From Byssovorax sp. (GTDB taxonomy: Bacteria; Myxococcota_A; Polyangia; Polyangiales; Polyangiaceae), in assembly GCA_025362495.1 (NCBI GenBank), contig JANYGI010000164.1, positions 1 through 38,563 of the forward strand: a stretch of 38,563 nucleotides of DNA, given 5' to 3'. Made by a program: the position numbers and the translations under genes. The notes below the pieces were generated by a model that was not told the origin of the DNA, made no database searches, and saw nothing but the letters and a program-made list of their open reading frames with translations. How positions within the stretch are numbered: position 1 is the stretch's first letter; every line of letters starts with the position of its first letter. Positions 24,538 through 31,739 of the stretch are shown here, one piece after another.

Positions 24538-25077
24538 TCAGCCGTCGACGCAGAAGCTGACGACGGCCGAATCGTCGAGGCCGCCGGGCGTCGTCACCGT
24601 GAAGGTGATTTGCCAGACTCCCGGCATGAAGAGGTTCACCGGGTTGATCTCGTAGGTGCCGTCGGTGCCCTTGGCCGTGGCCGTGGGCTTGATCGAGCTA
24701 CCGTGGTTGTGGTCGGGCATGAACGGCTTGGTGACGATCGTCGCGCCGTTGATGGGCTTACCGTCCTTGTCGAGCAGCTGCACCGTCCAGGTGTTGTTAC
24801 CCTTGGTCGGCGGCGCCGGAACGGCATCCATGAAATGAACGGTGAGCGCCCCGTCGGTGGCCTTGGCCACGACGCCGACGGCGTACGAGGTGGTGCGAGG
24901 ATCCTTGGCGCAGGCGGCCTCGACCGTGGTTCCGGTGCTGGACGAGGCCGACGTGGACGCGCCGCCGCCCGTCCCGCCGGTCGTCTCCCCCTGCCCGCAG
25001 CCGGCCGCGAACGTCGCGGCGAGGAGGCCAATCGAAGCGAAAAGGGCCGCGGATACGTGGGATCGAACGGTGGGCAT
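24538..25077 (-). CDS. YtkA/FixH-like lipoprotein 3
   Basis: A 179-residue protein from the ATG at 25077 with GGGAG upstream. The lipobox is FAAGC, then a Gly/Ser/Thr linker. The mature domain has the same strand order as YtkA-like protein 1: GALTVHFMDAVPAPPTKGN, TWTVQLLDKDGKPINGA, TKPFMPDHNHGSS, GTYEINPVNLFMPGVWQIT and SAVVSFCVDG. The Met/His motif here is MPDHNHG, clearly the counterpart of MPEMGHG. The gene converges on the five-haem cytochrome with only nine bases between them, so it is a separate transcript but part of the same locus. Confidence 0.86.
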   Translation of the reverse strand: MPTVRSHVSAALFASIGLLAATFAAGCGQGETTGGTGGGASTSASSSTGTTVEAACAKDPRTTSYAVGVVAKATDGALTVHFMDAVPAPPTKGNNTWTVQLLDKDGKPINGATIVTKPFMPDHNHGSSIKPTATAKGTDGTYEINPVNLFMPGVWQITFTVTTPGGLDDSAVVSFCVDG

Positions 25078-25158
25078 GGGCTGGTGCTCCCGGGAAAACA
25101 GGACGGCTACGGCCGAAGAGTACCGTCGGTTTCGGCGCGGCGCCGCCGACGGCGACGA

Positions 25159-25794
25159 TCAGGCGCGGGCGAGCAGGCGCGCGTCGAGGCTCGCCCGCAC
25201 CGAAGGCCACTCGGCCGCGAGGATCGAGTAGGTCGCGCTGTCGCGCAGCGTGCCATCCACGGCCGGGAAATGCGCGCGGACGACGCCGTCGAGGCGGGCG
25301 CCAAGGCGCTCGATCGCGGCGCGGGAGCGGGCGTTGCGGACGTCGGTCTTGAGCGTGACGCGGTGGAAACCCCACGTTTCAAAGGCCAGCGCGAGCATCA
25401 GGCGCTTGGCCTCGGTGTTCACGGCGGTGCGCTGCGCCTCCTCGGCGAGCCAGCTCCAGCCGATCTCGCCGGCGTCGGGCGCGCCGTCGGTGCGCGCGGA
25501 CGCGTGGCCTTCGGGCCAGGGCCAGCGCTCGAGGTTGCCGAAGCGCGTGCTGCCGACCACGCGACCGAGGGCGAGGCTCACGGTCGCGAACGGGAGCGCC
25601 ATCCCCGCGGCGCGCGCGTCGAGCGCCGCCGTGATGTACTCGCGCATCTTCGCCTCGCCGTCGGGCGTCGTCGTCAGGCGAAACGTCTCGCGCGGGCCGC
25701 TCGCGGCGGCGACGAGGGCCGGGACGTGGCGGAGCTCGAGCGGCTCGAGGCGGACGTGACGACCTTCGAGGACCACCGGCGCGAGGGGCTTCAT
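25159..25794 (-). CDS. GNAT-family N-acetyltransferase (RimJ/RimL-like)
   Basis: A 211-residue protein from the ATG at 25794. It begins LEGRHVRLEPLELRHVPAL, typical of the RimJ/RimL-like group. The middle has PFATVSLALGRVVGSTRFGNL and GEIGWSWLAEEAQRTAVNTEAKRLML, the acetyl-CoA-binding part of the fold. It closes with HRVTLKTDVRNARSRAAIERLGARLDGVVR, the conserved Asn-Arg-Ser helix. The mid-protein insertion (WPWPEGHASARTDGAPD) is short. The likely reaction is acetyl transfer from acetyl-CoA to an amine of a protein or small molecule; the substrate is unknown. It lies 42 bases from the mvaS stop on the same strand, probably without functional connection. Confidence 0.9.
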   Translation of the reverse strand: MKPLAPVVLEGRHVRLEPLELRHVPALVAAASGPRETFRLTTTPDGEAKMREYITAALDARAAGMALPFATVSLALGRVVGSTRFGNLERWPWPEGHASARTDGAPDAGEIGWSWLAEEAQRTAVNTEAKRLMLALAFETWGFHRVTLKTDVRNARSRAAIERLGARLDGVVRAHFPAVDGTLRDSATYSILAAEWPSVRASLDARLLARA

Positions 25795-25836
25795 TTGCCG
25801 GCGATCCTAGCACGCGATCGCCACGACGAGGCCGCG

Positions 25837-27057
25837 CTAGCTCGGCGTGGCGAGGCCGTAGATGCGACGATCCGCGGTGTCGACGCCGAGGAACGCCACG
25901 GGCTGCTCGGACGCGCCCAGGTGCAGCGCGGCGCTCGGCGGCGCGGCGCGACGATCGGCGCCGGCGTCGGCGCTACGGATCGCCTCGTACTCGGCCATCG
26001 TGAGGCGCGTCGAGGCGCGCACCGGCGCGTCGAGATCGAGGCGCGCGACGAGCTCGCCCGCGCCCGCGGCGACGCGCCCCGCGAAGAACTCCGCCACGCA
26101 GCCGGAGCCGTAGCTGAAGAGGCCGACGCGCTGCCCCTCGATCGCGCGGGCCTCGGCGTGGAGCAGCGACGCGAGCGCGACGTAGAGCGAGCCGGTGTAG
26201 ACGTTGCCGATCTGCGCCGGCAGCAGCAGCGACGACGCGACCTCGGCGGCGAACGTCGCGTCGGCAGAGGCCTCGTCGAGCCCGTCGATCATCCGCCGTC
26301 GGCGATGGGCTTTGCGCGCCATCTTGCCGTAGGGCACGTGATAGCAGGTGCGCGCGAGGGGCTCGGCGTCCGCGGGCTCGTCGCGGCGCCACTCGCCGTA
26401 GGCCCCCGCGAGCGCGTCGAGGTAGCACTGCACCGAGAGCTGGCCGTCGACCGCCGCGTCCTTGCTGTGGAGCGGCCGCCAGAAGTCGTGGACGTCGCGC
26501 GCGTAGGCCCCGCTCCGGCCCACGTCGAGCTCGATCAAGCGCGGGCGCTCGCTCACGATCATCGCCACGGCGCCGGCGCCCTGCGTCGGCTCGCCCGGCG
26601 ATCCCGGGGCGTAGCGCGCGACGTCGGCGCAGACCACCAGCGCCGATCGACCGCGCGCCGAGCCCGACGCGATCCAGTCGAGGGCGTTGAGCAGCCCCGC
26701 CGTGCCGCCGAAGCACGCGTGCTTGGTCTCGAAGATCCGGCACGCCGAGGGCAACCCGAGCAGGCCGTGGAGGAACGCGGCGATGGGCTTCGAGTGATCG
26801 ACCGCGGTCTCGGTGCCGACGACGCAGAGGCCGATCTCCTTTGGATCAAGGCCCGACAGAGCAAACGCGCGGCGCGCCGCCGAGGCCGCGAGCGTGACGG
26901 GATCCTCGTCGGCCGCGGCGATCGCCATGCGGTGCGTGCCGATGCCGTCGAGGTACTTGGAGGCCGGAACGCCGCGCGCCGCGGCGAGATCGCGGAGATC
27001 GAGGTGGCCGCGGGGGACGCCGAGCGCGAGCGAGTCGATGCCGATGGTGGAGCGCAT
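25837..27057 (-). CDS. mvaS: Hydroxymethylglutaryl-CoA synthase (mevalonate pathway)
   Basis: A 406-residue protein from the ATG at 27057. The catalytic residues of HMG-CoA synthase are clear: E83 in GTETAVDHSKP, the nucleophile C115 in KHACFGGTAG, and the His in CYHVPYGKMARKAH. GSLYVALASLL and GLFSYGSGCVAEFF are also typical of the bacterial form. The enzyme joins acetoacetyl-CoA and acetyl-CoA in the cytoplasm to make HMG-CoA for isoprenoids. Relatives in polyketide clusters (beta-branching HCS) share these residues, but no polyketide genes are near, so the mevalonate role is more likely. Myxobacteria use this pathway. No other mevalonate gene lies in the window. Confidence 0.92.
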   Translation of the reverse strand: MRSTIGIDSLALGVPRGHLDLRDLAAARGVPASKYLDGIGTHRMAIAAADEDPVTLAASAARRAFALSGLDPKEIGLCVVGTETAVDHSKPIAAFLHGLLGLPSACRIFETKHACFGGTAGLLNALDWIASGSARGRSALVVCADVARYAPGSPGEPTQGAGAVAMIVSERPRLIELDVGRSGAYARDVHDFWRPLHSKDAAVDGQLSVQCYLDALAGAYGEWRRDEPADAEPLARTCYHVPYGKMARKAHRRRRMIDGLDEASADATFAAEVASSLLLPAQIGNVYTGSLYVALASLLHAEARAIEGQRVGLFSYGSGCVAEFFAGRVAAGAGELVARLDLDAPVRASTRLTMAEYEAIRSADAGADRRAAPPSAALHLGASEQPVAFLGVDTADRRIYGLATPS

Positions 27058-27163
27058 GCGCCGACCCTAGCGGGCGACCGTGGAGCGAGGGTGGAGCCCG
27101 GGAGGAGCCTGTTTGCCCCCGCGTGAAATCGCGGCGCGCGGCGGCGATGCGCGCTTTCCGGTG

Positions 27164-28297
27164 TCAGCGGCGAGGCCGCCGCTTGCCTCGTCGGAGGAGG
27201 CGGCGCCGGATTTCGGTGCCGAGGAGGGCCACGACGGCGATGGTCGCGAACCACAGGAGCGCGTAGTTCACGGGCGTCGGCTCGCCGCCGTACCCGAGGA
27301 ACGGCGCCTTCGGGCCCGCCTCGCCGCCGGGCAGCCCACCCGCGGCGCGGCGGCCGAGGATCTCGGCGATCTCGCGCTCTTCGGCGCTGGCGTCGACGTC
27401 TTGCTTCTCGGCCAGCTTCAGCTTCGCGAGGAGCCGATCGGCGCGCTGCGCGGCCGCGAGCGCCGCGGGATCGAGGGCCACCGCAGCGCTCGCCACGGCC
27501 GAGCCGACGCCCGTCGCCGATCCGCCGGGCCGCGCCGCCGGGCCCCCACCGCTGGCGCTGCCGCCGGGCGCCGCGGCCGCGCGCAGCTTCACGTGGAGCA
27601 CCACGGGGAGGTAGATCCGATCGAGCTCGATCGGGACGATCTCGCGGTCCGGGTGCTCGAGCGACGCGCGCGCGTCGTCGATCTTCGTCTGCTCGGCGTC
27701 GATGGCGCGGGCGCAGGCCTCGAGCGACGGATCGAAGGCGCGCCAGGGCTGCTTCATGGAGTCGCTGCCGCGCGACGCGGGCGACGAGCACATCTCGACC
27801 ACCTCGGCCGCGTGCAGGGCGTCGTCGCGGTGCAGGAGCGCGAGCAGGTCGTCGCCGCGCTGGGCCTGCGCGCGCGAGACGGAGCCGACCCCGAGGAAGC
27901 GGTAGCGCACGCGGACGGCGGGCCGCGCGGCATGCGTGACCGGATCGACGACGGTGATCGGCTCGCGCGAGAGGCGCTTGAGATCGACGTCGACCTGGCG
28001 CCGCTGGCTGATGGTGATCTGGCGGAGCTGCAGCGCGGAGAAGGCCGATTTCAGCTCGTGCCGGACGCGATCGAGCACCGTGATGTTGCTGGCCGAGGGC
28101 TCGACGTAGACGACGGCCTCGAACGCCAGCGCGGCGAGCTCGCCCGCGGGTTGCGCCGCCGCGGGCGCCTCGACCGGGGGCTGCGTCTCGCCGGGGCTCT
28201 CGCCGTCACACCCGGGCCCGGCGAGCAGCGCGAGGAGGCCAGCCGCGGCGAGGCGGGCCCCGAGGCGCGAGCGAGGCGGATCGATGAAGGCGGTCAC
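27164..28297 (-). CDS. Lipoprotein-like protein with C-terminal membrane anchor, unknown function
   Basis: A 377-residue protein from a GTG at 28297; I see no better start. The N-terminus is a lipoprotein signal peptide (LAAAGLLALLAGPGC). A Pro/Ala linker leads into a mixed domain (FEAVVYVEPSASNITVLDRVRHELKSAFSALQ ... VDVDLKRLSREPITVVDP), then helices with charged faces and an Ala/Gly-rich linker. Near the C-terminus is one hydrophobic segment (YALLWFATIAVVALLGTEI) followed by a strongly basic tail (RRRLLRRGKRRPRR). A lipid anchor at one end and a stop-transfer helix at the other is an unusual design and would hold the domain against the inner membrane. The family is not recognised. Confidence 0.8.
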   Translation of the reverse strand: MTAFIDPPRSRLGARLAAAGLLALLAGPGCDGESPGETQPPVEAPAAAQPAGELAALAFEAVVYVEPSASNITVLDRVRHELKSAFSALQLRQITISQRRQVDVDLKRLSREPITVVDPVTHAARPAVRVRYRFLGVGSVSRAQAQRGDDLLALLHRDDALHAAEVVEMCSSPASRGSDSMKQPWRAFDPSLEACARAIDAEQTKIDDARASLEHPDREIVPIELDRIYLPVVLHVKLRAAAAPGGSASGGGPAARPGGSATGVGSAVASAAVALDPAALAAAQRADRLLAKLKLAEKQDVDASAEEREIAEILGRRAAGGLPGGEAGPKAPFLGYGGEPTPVNYALLWFATIAVVALLGTEIRRRLLRRGKRRPRR

Positions 28298-28476
28298 GAC
28301 GCGCGCGAGAAATTACACCGAACCACGGCGCGATCGTGCCGAAATCATTGCGGCGCGACAGCGCGGATTTCGCGTGCACCGCCGCCGCGTGGGTTCGACG
28401 CGGGCTCGCGTGACGCGCGTCGACCACGCCTCTCGTCGCGGGGACTGGTGCTACTGTCGCCGCCAGGAGAAGCCCG

Positions 28477-28893
28477 ATGCCCCCCGACGACGCCGAGATC
28501 CTCGCCGCCAATCAATCGTTCTACGACGCGTTCACCCGCGCCGATCTCGAGACGATCGAGGAGCTCTGGGCGTCGCTCACGCCGGTGGCGTGCATCCATC
28601 CCGGCTGGGACGCGCTCCACGGGCGCGACGACGTGCTGGAGAGCTTCCGCGCGATCCTCGGCGGCGGCAGCGGGCCGCGCGTGACGTGCGTCGATCCCGC
28701 GGCGACGCGGTTCGGCGACGCGGCGTTCGTCGTCTGCCACGAGGCGATCGACGACACGCGCCTCGTCGCGACCAACGTCTTCGTGCGCGAGGACGGGCGC
28801 TGGAAGCTCGTTCACCACCAGGCCGGGCCGATGAGCTCGCGGCGGCCGGCGACCCGCGCGCGCAAGGTGGTCAGCCGCGGCATGATGAACTGA
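28477..28893 (+). CDS. NTF2-like / SnoaL-like protein
   Basis: A 138-residue protein from the ATG at 28477, with AGGAG nearby upstream. The order of elements matches the NTF2-like cone fold: an initial helix (ILAANQSFYDAFTRADLETIEELWA), CIHPGWDALHGRDDVLESFRAIL, VTCVDPAATRFGDAAFVVCHEAI and LVATNVFVREDGRWKLVHHQAGP. The HPGW and final HHQAGP are typical of the group often called SnoaL-like or DUF4440-like. These proteins may be enzymes or small-ligand binders; the role here cannot be predicted. The C-terminal tail is Arg-rich. Confidence 0.88.
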   Translation: MPPDDAEILAANQSFYDAFTRADLETIEELWASLTPVACIHPGWDALHGRDDVLESFRAILGGGSGPRVTCVDPAATRFGDAAFVVCHEAIDDTRLVATNVFVREDGRWKLVHHQAGPMSSRRPATRARKVVSRGMMN

Positions 28894-28939
28894 GCGGCGC
28901 CGCCGACGAGCGACGCTCTCGTGCTACGTTCCCCGGTCG

Positions 28940-30310
28940 ATGCGCCTCTTCGCCCGCCGCCTCCGCGGCCTCCTGGGAGCCGGGTTCCTCCTCGTCGTCG
29001 GCGCGTGCGGCGTGCTCGCGGCGGCCTCGCCCGCCGGCTGCGCCACGGCCCCACCCTGCGCTCGCAACAGCGACTGCATCGGCGCCTACTGCGCGAACGG
29101 CGTGTGCAAGCAGGACTGCGTCGACTCCGAGCTCGACTGCCCGCACGGCTCGCACTGCAACCTCGTCGCGCAGTGCGAGTCCGACGAGCCGAGCGGGAGC
29201 ACGACGAGCGGGGCCGGCGGCGCCTCGACCGCGTCGACGACGAGCGCGGGCGGCGCAGGCCCCGGCGCCACGACGACCTCGGGCCCCGGCGTGACGAGCG
29301 GCGTCACGAGCGGCACCGGCGGCAACCCGCCGACAGGCAAGGCCACGTTCGATCCCTGCCTCGCCGACAGCGACTGCGCGCCGAACCTCGCGTGCCGTCC
29401 CCTCACCCGCAACGGGACGCGGAGGTGCTTGCCCACCTGCGCGTCGAACGCCGGCTGCCCCTCGGGCACGCGCTGCGAGACGCTGAACGGCACCTCGTTC
29501 TGCGCGGGCATCGACGTCGGGCGCGCGTGCGTCGACGGCACCACGTGCAACTTCGCCTGCGTTCCAGGCCCGAATTACTGCACGATGCAGTGCTCGGGCG
29601 GCGCCGACTGCCCCAACGGCTATGGCTGCATGGCCATCGGCCAGCAGAGCGTCTGCGTGAAGGCCGAGGCCCCGTGCTCGGCGGGCGACACCGCGGCCTG
29701 CATCGCCCCCGCGGCCTGCGACACCTCGCCCACGCTCGTCGTCAGCGGCTGCACGCTGGCCTGCACCTCGGCGAACGACTGCCCGCGCCGCGCGGCCGGG
29801 CTGCCCGCGTGGTCGTGCGACGCAGGGGGCCTCTGCCGGCGGCCGAGCGACGTCCTCGGCCCGCTCGAAGGCGGCTTCGCGCCCGCGCAGTACGCGTGCA
29901 ACGCGCAGAGCCAGCCCGCGAACCTCTGCAACGACAACCAGCACATCGACTTCAACGCCTTCACCATCCCGGGCGCGCCGGCGGTGAATTGCAGCTCGAC
30001 GACGACGACCGACGGGCTCTCCGGCGACGCGTGCGTCGACTCCTGCCGCTACCAGGGCGGCTGCCGCTTCGGCTACGGGTGCACTGCCGTCGGCGGCGCC
30101 TTCGGCGCGCGGATCGGCCTGTGTTTGCCGGCCGGCGCGGGCGAGGTCGGGGCCGTGTGCACCGTCGATTCGCAGTGCGTGTTCGGCTACTGCAGCAAGG
30201 GGAAATGCAGCCGCGACTGCACCGCCGACGACATTTGCCCGACGGGCTCCGCGTGCCTCGCGGGCGGCGCTCCCGCCGTCGAAGGGGTCGCGTTCAAGCG
30301 CTGCCAGTAG
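28940..30310 (+). CDS. Cysteine-rich secreted lipoprotein
   Basis: A 456-residue protein from the ATG at 28940. The signal peptide ends in a likely lipobox (LLVVGAC). More than thirty cysteines follow in repeated small blocks of the type DSDCAPNLACRPLTRNGTRRC or GADCPNGYGCMAIGQQSVC, each about 25-40 residues, separated by a Ser/Thr/Gly linker (about residues 88-132). This is the layout of disulfide-rich repeat proteins common in myxobacteria, which resemble the Dickkopf N-terminal cysteine-rich module. The protein is likely on the outer surface. A ligand or partner is not evident. The next gene begins 37 bases later. Confidence 0.87.
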   Translation: MRLFARRLRGLLGAGFLLVVGACGVLAAASPAGCATAPPCARNSDCIGAYCANGVCKQDCVDSELDCPHGSHCNLVAQCESDEPSGSTTSGAGGASTASTTSAGGAGPGATTTSGPGVTSGVTSGTGGNPPTGKATFDPCLADSDCAPNLACRPLTRNGTRRCLPTCASNAGCPSGTRCETLNGTSFCAGIDVGRACVDGTTCNFACVPGPNYCTMQCSGGADCPNGYGCMAIGQQSVCVKAEAPCSAGDTAACIAPAACDTSPTLVVSGCTLACTSANDCPRRAAGLPAWSCDAGGLCRRPSDVLGPLEGGFAPAQYACNAQSQPANLCNDNQHIDFNAFTIPGAPAVNCSSTTTTDGLSGDACVDSCRYQGGCRFGYGCTAVGGAFGARIGLCLPAGAGEVGAVCTVDSQCVFGYCSKGKCSRDCTADDICPTGSACLAGGAPAVEGVAFKRCQ

Positions 30311-30347
30311 ACGCCCCGCGCGCCCCTGCTACGCCTTCGCCGAAGCC

Positions 30348-31673
30348 ATGAGCCTGGATCCTACGCCGCTCGATCCTGATCTCGATCTCGATCCCGATCC
30401 TCCCGCCGATCCTGGCGGCGACGTCGCGCGCGAAATCAAGCCGAAGCGAAGCCGTTTCGGCCTCGTCCTCGGCGTCGTCGCGGGGCTCTTCGCCGCCACC
30501 GGCGTGGGCGCGTACTTCGGCTACGAGCCGCTCGTGCGCCACCTCGTGCAGCGCGAGACGGCGCGCCTCGGCTTCGTGGTGACGTACGACGCGATCGAGA
30601 TCCACGGCTTCTTTCTCGGCGCGGTCCTCCACGGCGTGCACGTCGATCTCGACGGCGTCCGCGGCCTCGACGCCGACGTCGATCAGGTCGTCGTCGATCT
30701 CGACGGCTACCGCGCGCAGCGCCTCGTCACGTCGGGCGTGCGCGTCACGGTGGCGGCCTCGGCGGCGGATCTGCTGCTCGATCTCGGCGCGTGGATCAAC
30801 GGCCACCCCGATCTCTACCGCGTCCCCGGCGAGGGCACCGGCGTCGCGCTGACCTGGGCCGACGCGCCCGGCGACGCCCCGTGGCTGACGCTGAACGACA
30901 GCGAGCTCTCCTCGAACGGCACCGACGCCACGTTCCGCACGAAGGCGGCCACGGTGGGCGGGTTCCCCGTCGGCGCCGTCGGCGCGGCCTGGGCGAACGC
31001 GGCCTCCACGATCACGCTGGGCCTTGGAAACGAGGCGATCGCCGACGCCCTGGTCCGCGTCGAGCTCCACCCGCTCGACCAGCCGGCGACAGCCCTGCTC
31101 ACGCTCCGCCCCACCAAGCTCGAGAGCCTCGGCGCTCCGCTCGGCCTCTCCCTGCCCGCGCCCGGCGCCGTCGCCGAGGGCTCTGTCGCGCTCTCGCTCG
31201 GCAAGAAGGCGGGCCAGGGCGCCATCGACGGGAGCGCCTCGTTCACGCTCACCGGCTGGGTCCCGCCCCACCCCCGCGAGCTCGGCGGCATCGTCTTCGG
31301 CGACCGCACCACGTTCGCGGCCAGGCTGGCGATCGCCGAAGATCACCGCAAAGTCACGCTCACCGACGCCGCGCTCACCGCCGGCGCGCTCAAGCTCAAG
31401 GGCGGCGGCACGATCGAGCGGCACGACGCCTACGCCGTCAGCGCCCTCGATCTGAAGGGCTCGCTCGCCTGCGCCGACGTGGCCCGCTCGGCCGTGGCCT
31501 CGAGCTGGGGCGATCTCGCCGGACAGCTCGCCTTCGGCGTGGCGCGGATCGCCGTCGACGGCGGCGTGGGGATCAAGGTCCACGTCGAGGCCGACACCCG
31601 CGATCTCCGGGCCGCCAAGCTCACCCACGAGGTCGGCGTCGGCTGCGGCCTGAAGCTCCCGAAGCTGTTCTGA
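30348..31673 (+). CDS. Single-pass membrane protein with AsmA/DUF748-like beta-rich domain
   Basis: A 441-residue protein from the ATG at 30348. The N-terminus is a Leu/Asp/Pro repeat (about residues 3-25), then a basic patch and one membrane helix (about 37-58: FGLVLGVVAGLFAATGVGAYFG). The rest is beta-rich with Ala/Gly/Leu strands and a characteristic early motif (TYDAIEIHGFFLGAVLHGVHVDL), like the start of AsmA- or DUF748-type proteins that sit in the periplasm and help lipid transport to the outer membrane. Later strands (LKLKGGGTIERHDAYAVSALDLKG) are consistent. The C-terminus (GVGCGLKLPKLF) is not a membrane segment. The assignment is by pattern only. Confidence 0.78.
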   Translation: MSLDPTPLDPDLDLDPDPPADPGGDVAREIKPKRSRFGLVLGVVAGLFAATGVGAYFGYEPLVRHLVQRETARLGFVVTYDAIEIHGFFLGAVLHGVHVDLDGVRGLDADVDQVVVDLDGYRAQRLVTSGVRVTVAASAADLLLDLGAWINGHPDLYRVPGEGTGVALTWADAPGDAPWLTLNDSELSSNGTDATFRTKAATVGGFPVGAVGAAWANAASTITLGLGNEAIADALVRVELHPLDQPATALLTLRPTKLESLGAPLGLSLPAPGAVAEGSVALSLGKKAGQGAIDGSASFTLTGWVPPHPRELGGIVFGDRTTFAARLAIAEDHRKVTLTDAALTAGALKLKGGGTIERHDAYAVSALDLKGSLACADVARSAVASSWGDLAGQLAFGVARIAVDGGVGIKVHVEADTRDLRAAKLTHEVGVGCGLKLPKLF

Positions 31674-31739
31674 AGCAGGCGCGCGATCCGCGCAGGCTCT
31701 GTAAGTCGACGGCCGGGCCGCCCATGAGAGCGTGAAGCC

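Noticed and set aside
25837-27057. A beta-branching HMG-CoA-synthase-like enzyme of a polyketide cluster
   Set aside because: No polyketide synthase, acyl carrier protein or enoyl-CoA hydratase genes lie nearby, so the mevalonate role is the simpler reading.
24610-27126. An 838-codon open frame on the plus strand
   Set aside because: It lies opposite the YtkA-like 3, GNAT and mvaS genes, is Arg/Ala-rich without domains, and is an expected by-product of G/C-biased third codon positions.
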